Assembly: GCA_963844325.1 (NCBI GenBank)
Contig: CAWJNV010000001.1
Span: forward strand, 806,001-870,000
Source: CADCTQ01 sp963844325
GTDB lineage: Bacteria; Bacteroidota; Bacteroidia; Cytophagales; 172606-1
DNA: 64,000 nucleotides
Direction of reading: 5' to 3'
The stretch's first letter is position 1. The number at the start of each line of letters is the position of its first letter. Below are positions 43,296 through 52,265 of this stretch, piece by piece. The position numbers and the translations under genes were made by a program. The notes below the pieces were generated by a model. It saw only the letters and a list, made by a program, of their open reading frames with translations, made no database searches and was not told the DNA's origin.

Positions 43296-44549
43296 CTACA
43301 CGTCCTCCGTGTAATTCAAATCCTGGTGAAAGGTTTCCTGTAGGCCACGCACGGAGAGCAGCGAGGTGACGATTACGAACACGCCCACGACGGTGGCGGC
43401 CCCCATGCGGCCCAGTGGCTCCAGCAGGAAGTTGAACAGGATGATGAGCAGCGGCAGGGCGCCGCGCACGAAGTTGGGCACCGTAGTGGTGACCGTGGCC
43501 CGCAGGTTGGTGCCGAACTGTTCGGCGGCAATCGTGACGAAGATTACCCAGAAGCCGGTGGCGAACCCCAGCAGCCCGCACACCAGGTACATCACGGAGG
43601 CCGTCGCCCCGTCCAGGTTGAGGTACACGGTAATCACCACGGCGCTCATGCCGAGAAACGTATACATGACCTTCAGGCGGCTCTTGAGCAGCTGGCTGAG
43701 GGCGCCGGTCGCCAGGTCGCCCAGGGCAATGCCGATGTAGGCGTACATGATGGCGTCGCCGGCCCGTACCTCGCCCCGGATGTTGAGCACTTTGGCAAAC
43801 TCGGGTGAGAAGGTTACCAGGATGCCGATCACGTACCAGGTGGGCAAGCCGATAAGGATGCAACAGATGTACTTGAAGAGGCGTCGCCCGTTGGTGAACA
43901 GGGCGAAGAAGTTGCCGCGGCTCACCCCTTCGTGCTGGGCGTGCTTGAACATGCCCGACTCACTCACCCCGATCCGGAGCAGCAGCAGCGCCAGGCCCAG
44001 CCCGCCCCCGATGAAGTAGCACGTGCGCCAGTCGCCCGAAATCCGGTAGATCAGGTTCGCCACCACCGCCCCCGTGAGCCCCACCGAAGCCACGATCATC
44101 GTACCGAGGCCCCGCTTTTCCTTGGGCAATACTTCGGTGACCAGCGTAATGCCCGCCCCCAGTTCGCCGGCCAGGCCCACGCCGGCCACGAAGCGCCAGA
44201 AGGCGTAGCCCGGAATGCCCTGCACGAAGCCGTTGGCTACGTTGGCCGCCGAGTACAAGAAGATCGAGCCGAAGAGTACCGACAGTCGGCCCTTCTTGTC
44301 GCCGAGCACGCCCCACAGGATGCCCCCGATCAGCATCCCGATCATCTGCATGTTGATAAGAAATTCACCCTCCCGCGTGAGCGTATCGCCGGTAAGGCCG
44401 AGGTCTTTGAGGCTGGGCACCCGCACGATGGCGAACAGGAGCAGGTCGTAAATGTCTACGAAGTACCCCAGCGCCGCCACGATTACGGCGGCATTGAGCA
44501 GTCTGGGCGATTGGGCAGTAGGAGTTGGCATCTGCATGGCAGTTCGCAA
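43296..44549 (-). CDS. MFS transporter, metabolite:H+ symporter type
   Basis: 417 aa with 12 membrane helices. Motifs of the sugar/metabolite symporter branch: GYFVDIYDLLLFAIV in TM1, WGVLGDKKGRLSVLFGSIF (loop 2-3), GLAGELGAGITLVTEVLPKEKRG (loop 4-5 region). The cargo is likely a small organic acid or sugar, but which is not visible. Met5 or Met7 are alternative starts. Followed on the other side by the def gene on the same strand, with a terminator between. Confidence 0.88.
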   Translation of the reverse strand: MRTAMQMPTPTAQSPRLLNAAVIVAALGYFVDIYDLLLFAIVRVPSLKDLGLTGDTLTREGEFLINMQMIGMLIGGILWGVLGDKKGRLSVLFGSIFLYSAANVANGFVQGIPGYAFWRFVAGVGLAGELGAGITLVTEVLPKEKRGLGTMIVASVGLTGAVVANLIYRISGDWRTCYFIGGGLGLALLLLRIGVSESGMFKHAQHEGVSRGNFFALFTNGRRLFKYICCILIGLPTWYVIGILVTFSPEFAKVLNIRGEVRAGDAIMYAYIGIALGDLATGALSQLLKSRLKVMYTFLGMSAVVITVYLNLDGATASVMYLVCGLLGFATGFWVIFVTIAAEQFGTNLRATVTTTVPNFVRGALPLLIILFNFLLEPLGRMGAATVVGVFVIVTSLLSVRGLQETFHQDLNYTEDV

Positions 44550-44636
44550 TGGCGGCTATTTATTAAAAAACCGGCTGGTACCCCGCAGAGAATTTGCTGT
44601 ATAATGGCGTAAACGGGATAATTCCCCAATCTATTC

Positions 44637-44680
44637 CAAAAAAAATGAGCCTGCAAGTTTCCCGGGGGATTTGCAGGCTC
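44637..44680 (-). terminator. Rho-independent terminator after def
   Basis: GAGCCTGCAA (44647-44656) pairs with TTGCAGGCTC (44671-44680), followed on the minus strand by a run of eight T. Confidence 0.85.
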
Positions 44681-44704
44681 AGGGGGTAATGGACCCGGTT
44701 ATCG

Positions 44705-45280
44705 TTACCGCACGCCGGCGCGGCGCGGGGCCGCCGGAAACTTCATGCGGTAGTCGGCTTTCACGTTGCCCTTGCTGATGTCGGTGAGGCGGTTCTTGAG
44801 CAGCCGCTTCTTCATCGCCGACAGGTAATCGGTGAACAGGACGCCTTCCAGGTGGTCGTACTCGTGCTGGATCACGCGGGCCCCCATGCCGTCGTACTCC
44901 TCCACGTGTTCGTTCCAGTCGGTGTCGAAGTAGCGGATGCGGACTTTGGCCGGCCGGTACACGTCGGCCCGTACGCCCGGAATGCTCAGGCACCCCTCCT
45001 CGAAGGGCCACTTTTCGCCGGTTTCTTCCAGGATGGTGGGGTTGATGAATGCTTTCTTGAGGTTTTGCAGGGATTCATCCTCCTCGTCCATCGGCTTGGC
45101 GTCGATCACGAACAGGCGGATGGCCTTGCCGATCTGAGGGGCAGCCAGGCCCACGCCGCTGGCCGTGTACATGGTGGCGAACATGTCTTCTACCAGTTGC
45201 TTCACGTCGGTGCCGGGGTCGATCTCTTCTGCCCGTTTTTTGAGCACCGGGTCACCGAAGGCTACAATGGGGTATATCAT
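44705..45280 (-). CDS. def: Peptide deformylase
   Basis: 191 aa. Removes the formyl group from nascent N-terminal methionine. All three active-site motifs are intact: GVGLAAPQIG, EGCLSIPG and QHEYDHLEGVLF (metal ligands Cys and two His). The C-terminus carries a basic extension (RMKFPAAPRRAGVR). Downstream of ruvX on the same strand, 79 bp away, and probably in one transcript with it. Confidence 0.96.
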   Translation of the reverse strand: MIYPIVAFGDPVLKKRAEEIDPGTDVKQLVEDMFATMYTASGVGLAAPQIGKAIRLFVIDAKPMDEEDESLQNLKKAFINPTILEETGEKWPFEEGCLSIPGVRADVYRPAKVRIRYFDTDWNEHVEEYDGMGARVIQHEYDHLEGVLFTDYLSAMKKRLLKNRLTDISKGNVKADYRMKFPAAPRRAGVR

Positions 45281-45359
45281 TGCGAGTAATGTTGAATGTT
45301 AAATGCTGAATGTTCAGGGGCAAGCGCCTGACGCTCATGCGCAAGCGTTTATGGAGCAG

Positions 45360-45782
45360 CTAACGGGAAAACCCCGGCCCGGCCATGAACGACTGCAAGA
45401 TAATAACGGCGCTGATCTTGTCTACGTTCCCTTTCTGCTGCCGATCTTTTTTCTTCATGCCCCCGGCAATCATTACCTGCTGGGCCATCGAAGAAGTAAA
45501 CCGTTCGTCCACCCGGTGGATGGGCGTGTCGGGAAACGTTTTTTGCAGGTGCTTCACGAACGCCTCCACCTGGGGCGTAATGGCGGAAGGCGAGTTGTCG
45601 AGTTGCTTGGGCAGCCCCACCACGAAGGCATCCACGGCTTCCCGCTGGGCGTAGCTTTTCAGGTAGGCCATCAGGTCGTGCGACCGCACCGTGTCCAGCG
45701 CGGTGGCAATGATCCGGAGCGGGTCGGTAACGGCCAGGCCGGTGCGCTTGGTGCCGTAATCAATGGCGAGGATTCTTCCCAT
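45360..45782 (-). CDS. ruvX: Putative pre-16S rRNA nuclease / Holliday-junction resolvase YqgF
   Basis: 140 aa RNase H-fold protein. Catalytic acidic residues sit in LAIDYGTKRTGLAVTD (N-terminal Asp), VVGLPKQLDN and VDERFTSSMA, then the C-terminal KISAVIILQSF. The family (RuvX/YqgF) is essential in E. coli and trims pre-16S rRNA. Compact, normal length. Confidence 0.94.
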   Translation of the reverse strand: MGRILAIDYGTKRTGLAVTDPLRIIATALDTVRSHDLMAYLKSYAQREAVDAFVVGLPKQLDNSPSAITPQVEAFVKHLQKTFPDTPIHRVDERFTSSMAQQVMIAGGMKKKDRQQKGNVDKISAVIILQSFMAGPGFSR

Positions 45783-45839
45783 GGGTGTGTTCGCGCGACG
45801 CTCTAATCGAAGGACGAACCACTAATAACGAACAACTTC

Positions 45840-46580
45840 TTAATTCAATTTAGTGGCCTGCCCGAGCATCCGTTTGATTTCGCCTTCCAGCAGCAGGGCT
45901 TTGGGGAACAGGATTTCGTTTTCGATGCGGGCGTGCGTTTGCAGTTCCTGTTCAAAGGCGTGCAGTTCGAGGAAGATCACCTTGAGGCGCTGGCCGGCGG
46001 CGGGCTCCCAGCGGTAGCCGTTGGTAATTTCGCGGATGCCGCGCATCTCGTCGTCGTGCGTGTCGTGGTCCACCGCGTACCGCTGAATGGAGTGTTTTTC
46101 CATCTGGTAGTAGAGGCGGCCGGGGTTCACCTTGCGGTGACGGGCCCGGTGCAGCAGGGCAATGTACCGGAAGAGCGTGTCTTCCTCGTCGTGGATGTGG
46201 TGAATGAAGTCTTCGACGAACAGCGGGAACACGATCCGCAGGTCGTCGGCCAGGGGCGCAGGCGAGCCGTCCAGCGTTTCGATCAACCGGGCAATGTAGG
46301 GCAGCTTGTGGCGGATGAACAGGTGGTGCGTATGCTTGAGGTATTCGATCACCAGGTCAACCGGCAGGTCTTGCAGGGGCAGCGGGGTATTTTCCTTGGG
46401 CGAAGCCACGGATTCGAGGCGGCGGATCACCTGGGCCACGTTCAGCCCCCGCTGCCGGCATACCTGCTCCAGGGTATCCTCGGGATATTCGTAAAAACGG
46501 ATGCCCAGGTAGTACAGCGCGTAGGCGTACACGTAATTTTCGTCTACCAGGTCCGTAATCTTGCGGCGCGTCAGTTCCAC
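45840..46580 (-). CDS. Hemerythrin-domain protein related to RIC/ScdA di-iron repair proteins
   Basis: 246 aa, GTG start at 46580. Residues 1-70 match the ScdA/DUF542 N-terminal domain in shape (DLVDENYVYAYALYYLGIRF, DTLEQVCRQRGLNVAQVIRRLE), but the paired cysteines of that domain are replaced (LGIRFYEYPED). Residues 85-240 are a hemerythrin-like four-helix domain with the His/Glu ligands in HTHHLFIRH, HIHDEEDTLF, HDTHDDEM and HARIENEILFP. Family proteins repair iron-sulfur clusters after nitric-oxide or oxidative damage. It heads the strand leading to ruvX and def. Confidence 0.88.
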   Translation of the reverse strand: MELTRRKITDLVDENYVYAYALYYLGIRFYEYPEDTLEQVCRQRGLNVAQVIRRLESVASPKENTPLPLQDLPVDLVIEYLKHTHHLFIRHKLPYIARLIETLDGSPAPLADDLRIVFPLFVEDFIHHIHDEEDTLFRYIALLHRARHRKVNPGRLYYQMEKHSIQRYAVDHDTHDDEMRGIREITNGYRWEPAAGQRLKVIFLELHAFEQELQTHARIENEILFPKALLLEGEIKRMLGQATKLN

Positions 46581-46899
46581 GGCAGTACCTTTTTAAGTTG
46601 TGATACTGACAAAAATAATCAATTCACCAATACGAATCTACACAAACGGTTGATACAATTCACGAGCAAGGCCGGGCATTATTTTTTTGTCGGTTTGGGG
46701 TAACTACACCCGGAACCCTTCGTATTGTATCCATGTTGGATAAAATGATAATCGATCAATTTTAGCGGTTGGACTACAATTCTCTTCCGTTCTTCAAAAA
46801 AGTAGAGGAATATTCTGTTGCAGCCCGTATATTTGATAGAGTGCCTTTTCCCAGCAACCCGGTTAACTGGTCTTATTGTTCATTCCAAACTCCTGCGAA
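46581..46899. other. Divergent promoter region between the hemerythrin-like and CtpA-type genes
   Basis: AT-rich, no coding region. It contains the minus-strand -7 box at 46610-46617. A TTG at 46876 is in frame with the protease but is probably not its start. Confidence 0.6.
46610..46617 (-). promoter_or_regulatory. Candidate -7 box (TATTTTTG)
   Basis: 30 bp upstream of the GTG start at 46580, the usual position. A TTTG lies about 25 bp further upstream, slightly beyond the normal -33 spacing. Confidence 0.45.
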
Positions 46900-48567
46900 G
46901 TGCGTCCTGTTGACAATTCAAAATTTTACGTACGCCTGCCCCTGCTCCTGGCAATCACCCTGGCGGGCGGCGTTTTCATTGGGGCCACCATGTTTGGCGG
47001 CCGTACCAGCAGTTCGGTAACCAAAGGCGTTACCAAGTTCCGGGAAATCCTCAACTACGTGGACAAAGACTACGTCGACACGGTAAACACCGACGACCTG
47101 GTGGACTATTCCATCGAGAAGATGCTGGAAAAACTTGATCCGCATACCACTTATATCCCGTCGAAGGACCTGGAAATGGCCCGTACGCAACTCGAAAGCG
47201 ACTTCGACGGCATCGGCATCGAATTCAACATCTTCAAAGATACCGTGTACGTGATTGCGCCCTTCAACGGGGGACCGGCCGAAACGGCGGGGCTCCGGGC
47301 CGGCGACAAGATCGTGTCCGTGAACGGGCAGCCGATGGTGGGTACCGACCTCGAAAACAGTTCGGTGTTCGGCAAGCTGCGCGGCCCGCGGGGCACCAAG
47401 GTACGCGTGGGCATCATCCGGAAGACCGCCAAGGAACCCCTGGAGTTTACCATCACGCGCAACCGCATCCCGCAGTACTCCATCGACGCGGCCTACATGG
47501 TGGATAACGCCACCGGCTACATCAAAGTCAACCGCTTCGCTTCCAATACCTACGACGAATTCAAAAAGTCGCTCTCGCAACTCAAGCGGCAGGGCATGCA
47601 GCAACTCGTGCTCGACCTGCGGGGCAACCCCGGCGGCTACATGGACCGCGCTACCAACATGGCCGACGAGTTCCTGTCAGGCGACAAGCTGATCGTGTAC
47701 ACCGACGGCAAAGAAGCCCGCTACGACCAGAAAATCAAAGCCTTCCAGCCCGGCATCTTCGAAAAAGGCGCCATCGTCGTGCTCATCGACGAAGGCAGCG
47801 CCTCGGCGTCGGAAATCGTGGCCGGCGCCCTCCAGGACAACGACCGAGCCCTCATCGTGGGCCGCCGCTCCTTCGGCAAGGGACTCGTGCAGGCCCCCAT
47901 TCCCCTCGACGACGGCTCCGAACTGCGCCTCACTATCTCGCGGTACTACACGCCCAGCGGCCGCAGCATCCAGAAGCCCTACACGCACGACGGCAAGGAA
48001 GACTACGGCAAAGACGTGATGAAACGCTACGAACACGGCGAGTTCTTCAACGCCGACAGCATCAAGTTTGACCCCAAGCTCAAGTACTACACCAGCAAGC
48101 GACGCGTCGTGTACGGCGGCGGCGGCATCATGCCCGACTACTTCGTGCCCCTCGATACCACGCACCGCACCAAGTACCTCGACGAACTGATCTCCGACAA
48201 CGTGATCCGGGAGTACGCCTTCAACTACTGGGCCGAGCACCGCAAGGAGTTGGAAAAGTTGAGCTTCAACGACTTCCGCACCAAGTTCAACGTGTCCGAA
48301 CCGATGATGCAGGAACTGGTGGCCCTCGGCAACCGGGCCGGCATCAAGACCAACGCGCAGGAACTGGCCCGCTCCAAGGAATACATCCGCAACCAGGTGA
48401 AAGCCCTGCTGGCCAAGAGCATCTTCCAGAGCAGCAAACAGGGGTACAACAACGAGTTCTACCAGATTTCCTACGAACGCGACCCCGTGTACCAGCGGGC
48501 CCTGCAACTGTTCGCCAAAGCCTCCGACCTCGAAGCCGGCCGCCTCGCAACCGTCAACGGTAAATAA
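46900..48567 (+). CDS. C-terminal processing peptidase (S41 family)
   Basis: About 555 aa from GTG 46900 (TTG 46876 is possible). A signal anchor (LPLLLAITLAGGVFIGATMF) is followed by a helical region, a PDZ domain (about 85-165, GPAETAGLRAGDKIVSVNG) and the S41 protease core, with the nucleophile in EGSASASEIVAGALQDN and the general-base Lys in RRSFGKGLVQ. The C-terminal 170 residues are a helical extension usual in Bacteroidota homologues. Acts in the periplasm, trimming protein C-termini. Confidence 0.94.
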   Translation: MRPVDNSKFYVRLPLLLAITLAGGVFIGATMFGGRTSSSVTKGVTKFREILNYVDKDYVDTVNTDDLVDYSIEKMLEKLDPHTTYIPSKDLEMARTQLESDFDGIGIEFNIFKDTVYVIAPFNGGPAETAGLRAGDKIVSVNGQPMVGTDLENSSVFGKLRGPRGTKVRVGIIRKTAKEPLEFTITRNRIPQYSIDAAYMVDNATGYIKVNRFASNTYDEFKKSLSQLKRQGMQQLVLDLRGNPGGYMDRATNMADEFLSGDKLIVYTDGKEARYDQKIKAFQPGIFEKGAIVVLIDEGSASASEIVAGALQDNDRALIVGRRSFGKGLVQAPIPLDDGSELRLTISRYYTPSGRSIQKPYTHDGKEDYGKDVMKRYEHGEFFNADSIKFDPKLKYYTSKRRVVYGGGGIMPDYFVPLDTTHRTKYLDELISDNVIREYAFNYWAEHRKELEKLSFNDFRTKFNVSEPMMQELVALGNRAGIKTNAQELARSKEYIRNQVKALLAKSIFQSSKQGYNNEFYQISYERDPVYQRALQLFAKASDLEAGRLATVNGK

Positions 48568-48580
48568 CCACCAACCCTCT

Positions 48581-48625
48581 CAAACAAAGAAGCCGCCCCA
48601 TCGAATGAGGCGGCTTCTTTGTTTG
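48581..48625. terminator. Strong terminator after the S41 protease gene
   Basis: CAAACAAAGAAGCCGCC pairs perfectly with GGCGGCTTCTTTGTTTG; the AAAGAA/TTCTTT tract makes it workable in both directions. It separates convergent genes. Confidence 0.85.
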
Positions 48626-48791
48626 CATGAGACTTTCCCAGCATGTATTCACAGGTCGTCAGTGTTGGCTGCGCCGTGGTCAGCGTCGCACTGACCACTT
48701 CTGAGAAAGTTCTATTGAAAGAGAAGTTTGATTTCCATCGGGAAGAATCCGGTCCATTGGCTCCGGTTTCCCGTCCCAACTCTTCCGTCTA

Positions 48792-49172
48792 TCAAACGCC
48801 GATGGTGGCTGCGTAGGTGTTGGCGCTGAGCAAGCCTTCCAGTTCCTGCGGGTCGGAAATGGTCATGCGGATCATCCAGCCCTTGCCGTAAGGGTCCGAG
48901 TTCACCAGTTCGGGTTGCGCGTTGAGCAACTCGTTGACCTCGATGATGGTGCCGGATACCGGGATGAATAAGTCGGAGACGGTTTTTACGGCTTCGACCG
49001 TACCGAAGATGTCGTTCTGCCGGATTGCTTCGCCTACGGTGTTAATGTCTACGTACACAATGTCACCCAATTCCTTCTGGGCAAATTCGGTGATCCCGAC
49101 GGTGGCTTCGTTGCCCGACACCCGGATCCATTCGTGCTCTTTGGTGTACCTTAAATCTTCAGGTAAGTTCAT
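48792..49172 (-). CDS. gcvH: Glycine cleavage system H protein
   Basis: 126 aa from ATG 49172, the only start giving the family N-terminus (MNLPEDLRYTKEHEWIRV). The lipoyl-attachment Lys lies in FGTVEAVKTVSDLF. Carries the aminomethyl group between GcvP, GcvT and L protein; those genes are not in the window. The C-terminus YGKGWMIRM is normal. Confidence 0.96.
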   Translation of the reverse strand: MNLPEDLRYTKEHEWIRVSGNEATVGITEFAQKELGDIVYVDINTVGEAIRQNDIFGTVEAVKTVSDLFIPVSGTIIEVNELLNAQPELVNSDPYGKGWMIRMTISDPQELEGLLSANTYAATIGV

Positions 49173-49280
49173 ATCGGCTATTGATTTACAGTGGTATGGG
49201 TTAAGAGAGGCAGTTTGAGAACTGGTAAAGTTACTTTTAATTTCCGACTGTAAGTACATCACCTCCATTTTTAGGCAACG

Positions 49281-49309
49281 GAAAAACCCCGCCGGTACGC
49301 CGGTGGGGT
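49281..49309 (-). terminator. Second hairpin with T-run downstream of the M56 gene
   Basis: ACCCCGCCGG pairs with CCGGTGGGGT (one wobble), followed on the minus strand by TTTTT. Confidence 0.65.
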
Positions 49310-49320
49310 CTCTCCAAAAG

Positions 49321-49353
49321 AAACCTTCCGGGTTTTCGAAACCCGGAAGGTTT
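49321..49353. terminator. Perfect 15-bp hairpin downstream of the blaI/M56 pair
   Basis: AAACCTTCCGGGTTT and its exact complement around TCG. Short T-tracts flank it on both strands. Confidence 0.6.
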
Positions 49354-49417
49354 TACGGTCCATGCATTCAGTTCAGCAGCCGTGGCGGTGAAGCATCCGG
49401 GATGGGGCCCGTCCCAA

Positions 49418-51643
49418 TCAATCATCGCGTTTCCAGTGAAACGAGCCGGGCTTCTGCCCGTGTTTCTCAAACAGCTTCCGGTATTTCTCGTACACCTCCG
49501 CCGGTTGCAACTGCTCATTGATGTACAGTTGTCCCTTTTCCATCCGGAACTCCACGTCACCGTTGCCCGCCAGGAAGCCGTCCTGCTTCAATTGTTCGTT
49601 CAGCACCTTCAGGAACGCTTCGTGCTTTTTCATCTGCGCCTCGTGCACCTTCATCTGCGCTTCGTGTTCCTTCATGCGCGCTTCGTGGTTCCGCATGGTC
49701 GCTTCGAGGCCGTCTTGCGTTTTCGACAGCCCGGCTTGTACTTCCGCCAATGATTCCGCGTTGAGCCGGACTTGTGCCTCGTTCATGGCCCGCTGTTGCC
49801 GGTCCAGCGACTGGTGCATTTCCGCCTGCTTCCGGTTCAGTTCGACCTCGGCTTTCCGCATTTGGGCGTCCGCTTTTGCCTCGTCCTGCTGGTAGTCTAA
49901 GTGTAGTTCATCCATTTTCTTTTCGAGGTCCGCCCGTTCTTTTTCCAGTTTCTCCCGTTCCTTGCCGTTGGCGCTGCCCGTCTTTTCCAGTTCCCGGTCT
50001 ATTCGGCGCAATTCCCGTGACAGGTCCATTTGCTGCCGCTGGAAATCAAAACGCATGTTTTGCATGGATTCCTGCAAGTCGTCCATCATGCCCCTGAAGT
50101 TCTCCTCCATTTCCCGGAACCCTTCGTCAAACGCTCCCAGTCCGGGGAGGGGTGCCAGGGGCGGGACGGCGGGGGCCGGCGCCACGGATGGTGCGGGCGC
50201 TACCGACGGTGCGGGTGCAACCGGGGGAACGGGTGGCGGCGGGGGCGGCACGACGTCCGGGTCGCTGTAGACGGTCCACCGTTCGCCCGGCTCGCCGGTT
50301 TTATCCAGCCGCCGCAGGGCCGTGTTCACGTCGCGTTCGGGGGAATCGGAGTAGCGGCGCTTTTTCTGTTCGGCCAGGGCCTGGTCAATCCGCTGGCGGT
50401 AGTTGGCAATCTGCTCGTCGGGAATGCGGCGGCCGTCCACGTACAGTTCCACGACCTTGCCTTTTTTGTCCTTCACGATGATCACGTCGCTGCGGCGGTC
50501 GGTCGAATCGGACCACTGGAAGTACTGCGCCGTGCGTTCGGCCGGTTCCCGGACCGGGGCGGCGCTTTTGCCCGCCGGCGGTGCGTTGAGGTTGATCCTG
50601 TTTTCGGGCGGGCGGGCGGCGCTTACCGATACCACGCCCACGCCGGCCAGCAGCACCAGCGCCACGATGAAGCCTTCCACGAAGGTAGGCGTGCGCCGGC
50701 CCGGCGCCAGCAGGCGTTTGATGCGCCCCAGGAGCATTCCGTCGCGGCCGGTGGCGGCCATCGCCAGGGCCGGCGCCTGTCCGTACCGTTCCTCCAGGTG
50801 CACCAGGGCCCGGGCAAACGTCACCGAATCGCTGCACAGGGCCACCGCCAGGTCGTCGCAGCAGTGCTCGCGCTCCTCGCGCACGCGGGCCGACAGCCAC
50901 CACACGGCCGGGTGGTAGAACATCAGGATTTCCAGCAGGGACTGCACCAAGTTCACCAGGTAATCGTGCCGGCGGATGTGGGCCAGTTCGTGCGCCAGAA
51001 TGGCTTCCACCTGCGCGGGCGCCAGCCCGGCGAGGGCGCCGAGGGGCAGCAGGATCACGGGCTTCAGGTAACCGATGGTCATGGGTACTTTAGCCAGTCC
51101 CGACTCCAGCAGCCGCGCCGGCCGCCGCAGGCCCAGCCGTTCGGCCAGGTTGGCCGTCTTCTGCTGCCACCCCGCGCCGGCGTCGGTCACCTGGTAACTC
51201 TTCATGCGGGCGGCGTAGGCCAATCCGCCCACCAGGCGCAACAGCAGCACCAGCACGCCCACCGCCCACAGCAGCACCACGAGCGGAAAATGCCCGGCAA
51301 AGTAATCGGTAAAGTGCCCGGTGAGGGACGATGGGAGCCCGCTGCCGCCGCTTGCGGCTACGGCGTGCGCAGCACCGGGAACGGGTGCCAGCACGACGGC
51401 CGGCGTTGCGGCGTATGCGGTGGCGCCGTAGTAACCCAGGAAGGTGACCACCGCGAGCAGGAATACCGTTGCCAGCGCCGTCAGCGTCACGTAGTACCGC
51501 ACGGCCGCCGAACGCTTCCTGAGCAGGATCAGGGCCACGCCGGCCAGCAGGGCGATCAGCGCCCCCTGCCAGAGCGAATGCAGTAAGGTCCAGCCCAGGG
51601 CCGCAACCAGTTTTTCGGGTAGTAAGTGATGGATGGGATTCAT
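49418..51643 (-). CDS. M56 (BlaR1-like) membrane metallopeptidase with Pro-rich and coiled-coil tail
   Basis: 741 aa. Four or five membrane helices (1-330) with a zinc-protease domain: HELAHIRRHD near 217 and EREHCCDD near 257, the third-ligand motif. From about residue 345 the protein differs from BlaR1: instead of a penicillin-binding sensor it has a charged segment, a Pro/Ala/Val tract (repeated APAPSV), and a 200-residue coiled coil rich in Glu/Lys/Gln with HEAxMK heptads near 665-690, ending in a small YINEQLQPAEVYEKYRKLFE motif. It probably cleaves the BlaI-like repressor on a signal; what the tail senses is unknown. Overlaps the repressor gene by 4 bp. Confidence 0.9.
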   Translation of the reverse strand: MNPIHHLLPEKLVAALGWTLLHSLWQGALIALLAGVALILLRKRSAAVRYYVTLTALATVFLLAVVTFLGYYGATAYAATPAVVLAPVPGAAHAVAASGGSGLPSSLTGHFTDYFAGHFPLVVLLWAVGVLVLLLRLVGGLAYAARMKSYQVTDAGAGWQQKTANLAERLGLRRPARLLESGLAKVPMTIGYLKPVILLPLGALAGLAPAQVEAILAHELAHIRRHDYLVNLVQSLLEILMFYHPAVWWLSARVREEREHCCDDLAVALCSDSVTFARALVHLEERYGQAPALAMAATGRDGMLLGRIKRLLAPGRRTPTFVEGFIVALVLLAGVGVVSVSAARPPENRINLNAPPAGKSAAPVREPAERTAQYFQWSDSTDRRSDVIIVKDKKGKVVELYVDGRRIPDEQIANYRQRIDQALAEQKKRRYSDSPERDVNTALRRLDKTGEPGERWTVYSDPDVVPPPPPPVPPVAPAPSVAPAPSVAPAPAVPPLAPLPGLGAFDEGFREMEENFRGMMDDLQESMQNMRFDFQRQQMDLSRELRRIDRELEKTGSANGKEREKLEKERADLEKKMDELHLDYQQDEAKADAQMRKAEVELNRKQAEMHQSLDRQQRAMNEAQVRLNAESLAEVQAGLSKTQDGLEATMRNHEARMKEHEAQMKVHEAQMKKHEAFLKVLNEQLKQDGFLAGNGDVEFRMEKGQLYINEQLQPAEVYEKYRKLFEKHGQKPGSFHWKRDD

Positions 51644-52026
51644 AGCTCTTTGCGGTTTTCCATTTTGTCGAGTAGTTGTCTGATCTCGTCGAGTTCCTGG
51701 CGCGAGGTCCGGTGGTTGCCCAGCGCCTGCATCACCAGTTTGGCCGCCGAGCCGCCGAAGGCCGTTTCCAGGAAGCGGTCCAGCAGTTGCTTCTGGGCGT
51801 CAGCCTCCGACACGACGGCCGCGTACACGTGCGTCCGGGCGGTTTCGTCGCGCTGCACGAACCCTTTCTCGGTCATGATCTGCATGAGCTTCAGCGTGGT
51901 GGTGTAGCCGGCGTCTTTGTTTTGGGACAGCTGTTCGTGCACCTGCCGCACGGTCGCCGGGCCGTCCTGCCACAAGATCCGCAGGATAGCCATTTCAGAT
52001 TCAGTTGGTTTGGGAAGGGAAGCCAT
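51640..52026 (-). CDS. BlaI/MecI-family transcriptional repressor
   Basis: 128 aa from ATG 52026. Winged-helix repressor (KPTESEMAILRILWQDGPATVRQVHEQL as the DNA-binding part, then YTTTLKLMQIMTEKGFVQRD) with a C-terminal dimerisation region. Represses its own operon until cut by the M56 peptidase encoded next (ATGA overlap). Three palindromic sites upstream (52092-52164) fit as its operators. Confidence 0.94.
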   Translation of the reverse strand: MASLPKPTESEMAILRILWQDGPATVRQVHEQLSQNKDAGYTTTLKLMQIMTEKGFVQRDETARTHVYAAVVSEADAQKQLLDRFLETAFGGSAAKLVMQALGNHRTSRQELDEIRQLLDKMENRKEL

Positions 52027-52091
52027 GGTTTTAAGATAAAATGGATCATTGACAATTGAAAGCTTCCGGAGAGCCGGAAGGGAGAACCAAG

Positions 52092-52164
52092 TACGAAACG
52101 TTTCGTAAGCTAAGGTATACGAAACGTTTCGTAAAGTCAATATTTTAGTACGAAATTTTTCGTA
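52092..52164. promoter_or_regulatory. Triple palindromic operator of the blaI/M56 operon
   Basis: Two identical perfect palindromes TACGAAACGTTTCGTA (52092-52107 and 52118-52133) and a third, TACGAAATTTTTCGTA (52149-52164), imperfect only at the centre. Start-to-start spacings are 26 and 31 bp. The first box lies 66 bp upstream of the repressor's ATG. Confidence 0.85.
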
Positions 52165-52213
52165 GATAGGGATAAAAGGTCTTTCCCCGGGAAGAAAGGG
52201 CCGCTGGGAAACG

Positions 52214-52239
52214 AAAAAAGCCGGGCTGTCGGCCCGGCT
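52214..52239 (-). terminator. Terminator of the outer-membrane protein gene
   Basis: AGCCGGGC pairs with GCCCGGCT, followed on the minus strand by TTTTTT. Confidence 0.8.
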
Positions 52240-52265
52240 GGTGCATTGAAAAGGAAGACTTCGCG

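Noticed and set aside
48657..48694. Second copy of the CGTCAGTG hairpin
   Set aside because: Only GTCAGTG-like pieces occur, with mismatches; it is not a convincing repeat.
49173..49280. Glycine riboswitch upstream of gcvH
   Set aside because: Short, AT-rich, and without the paired aptamer helices I would expect.
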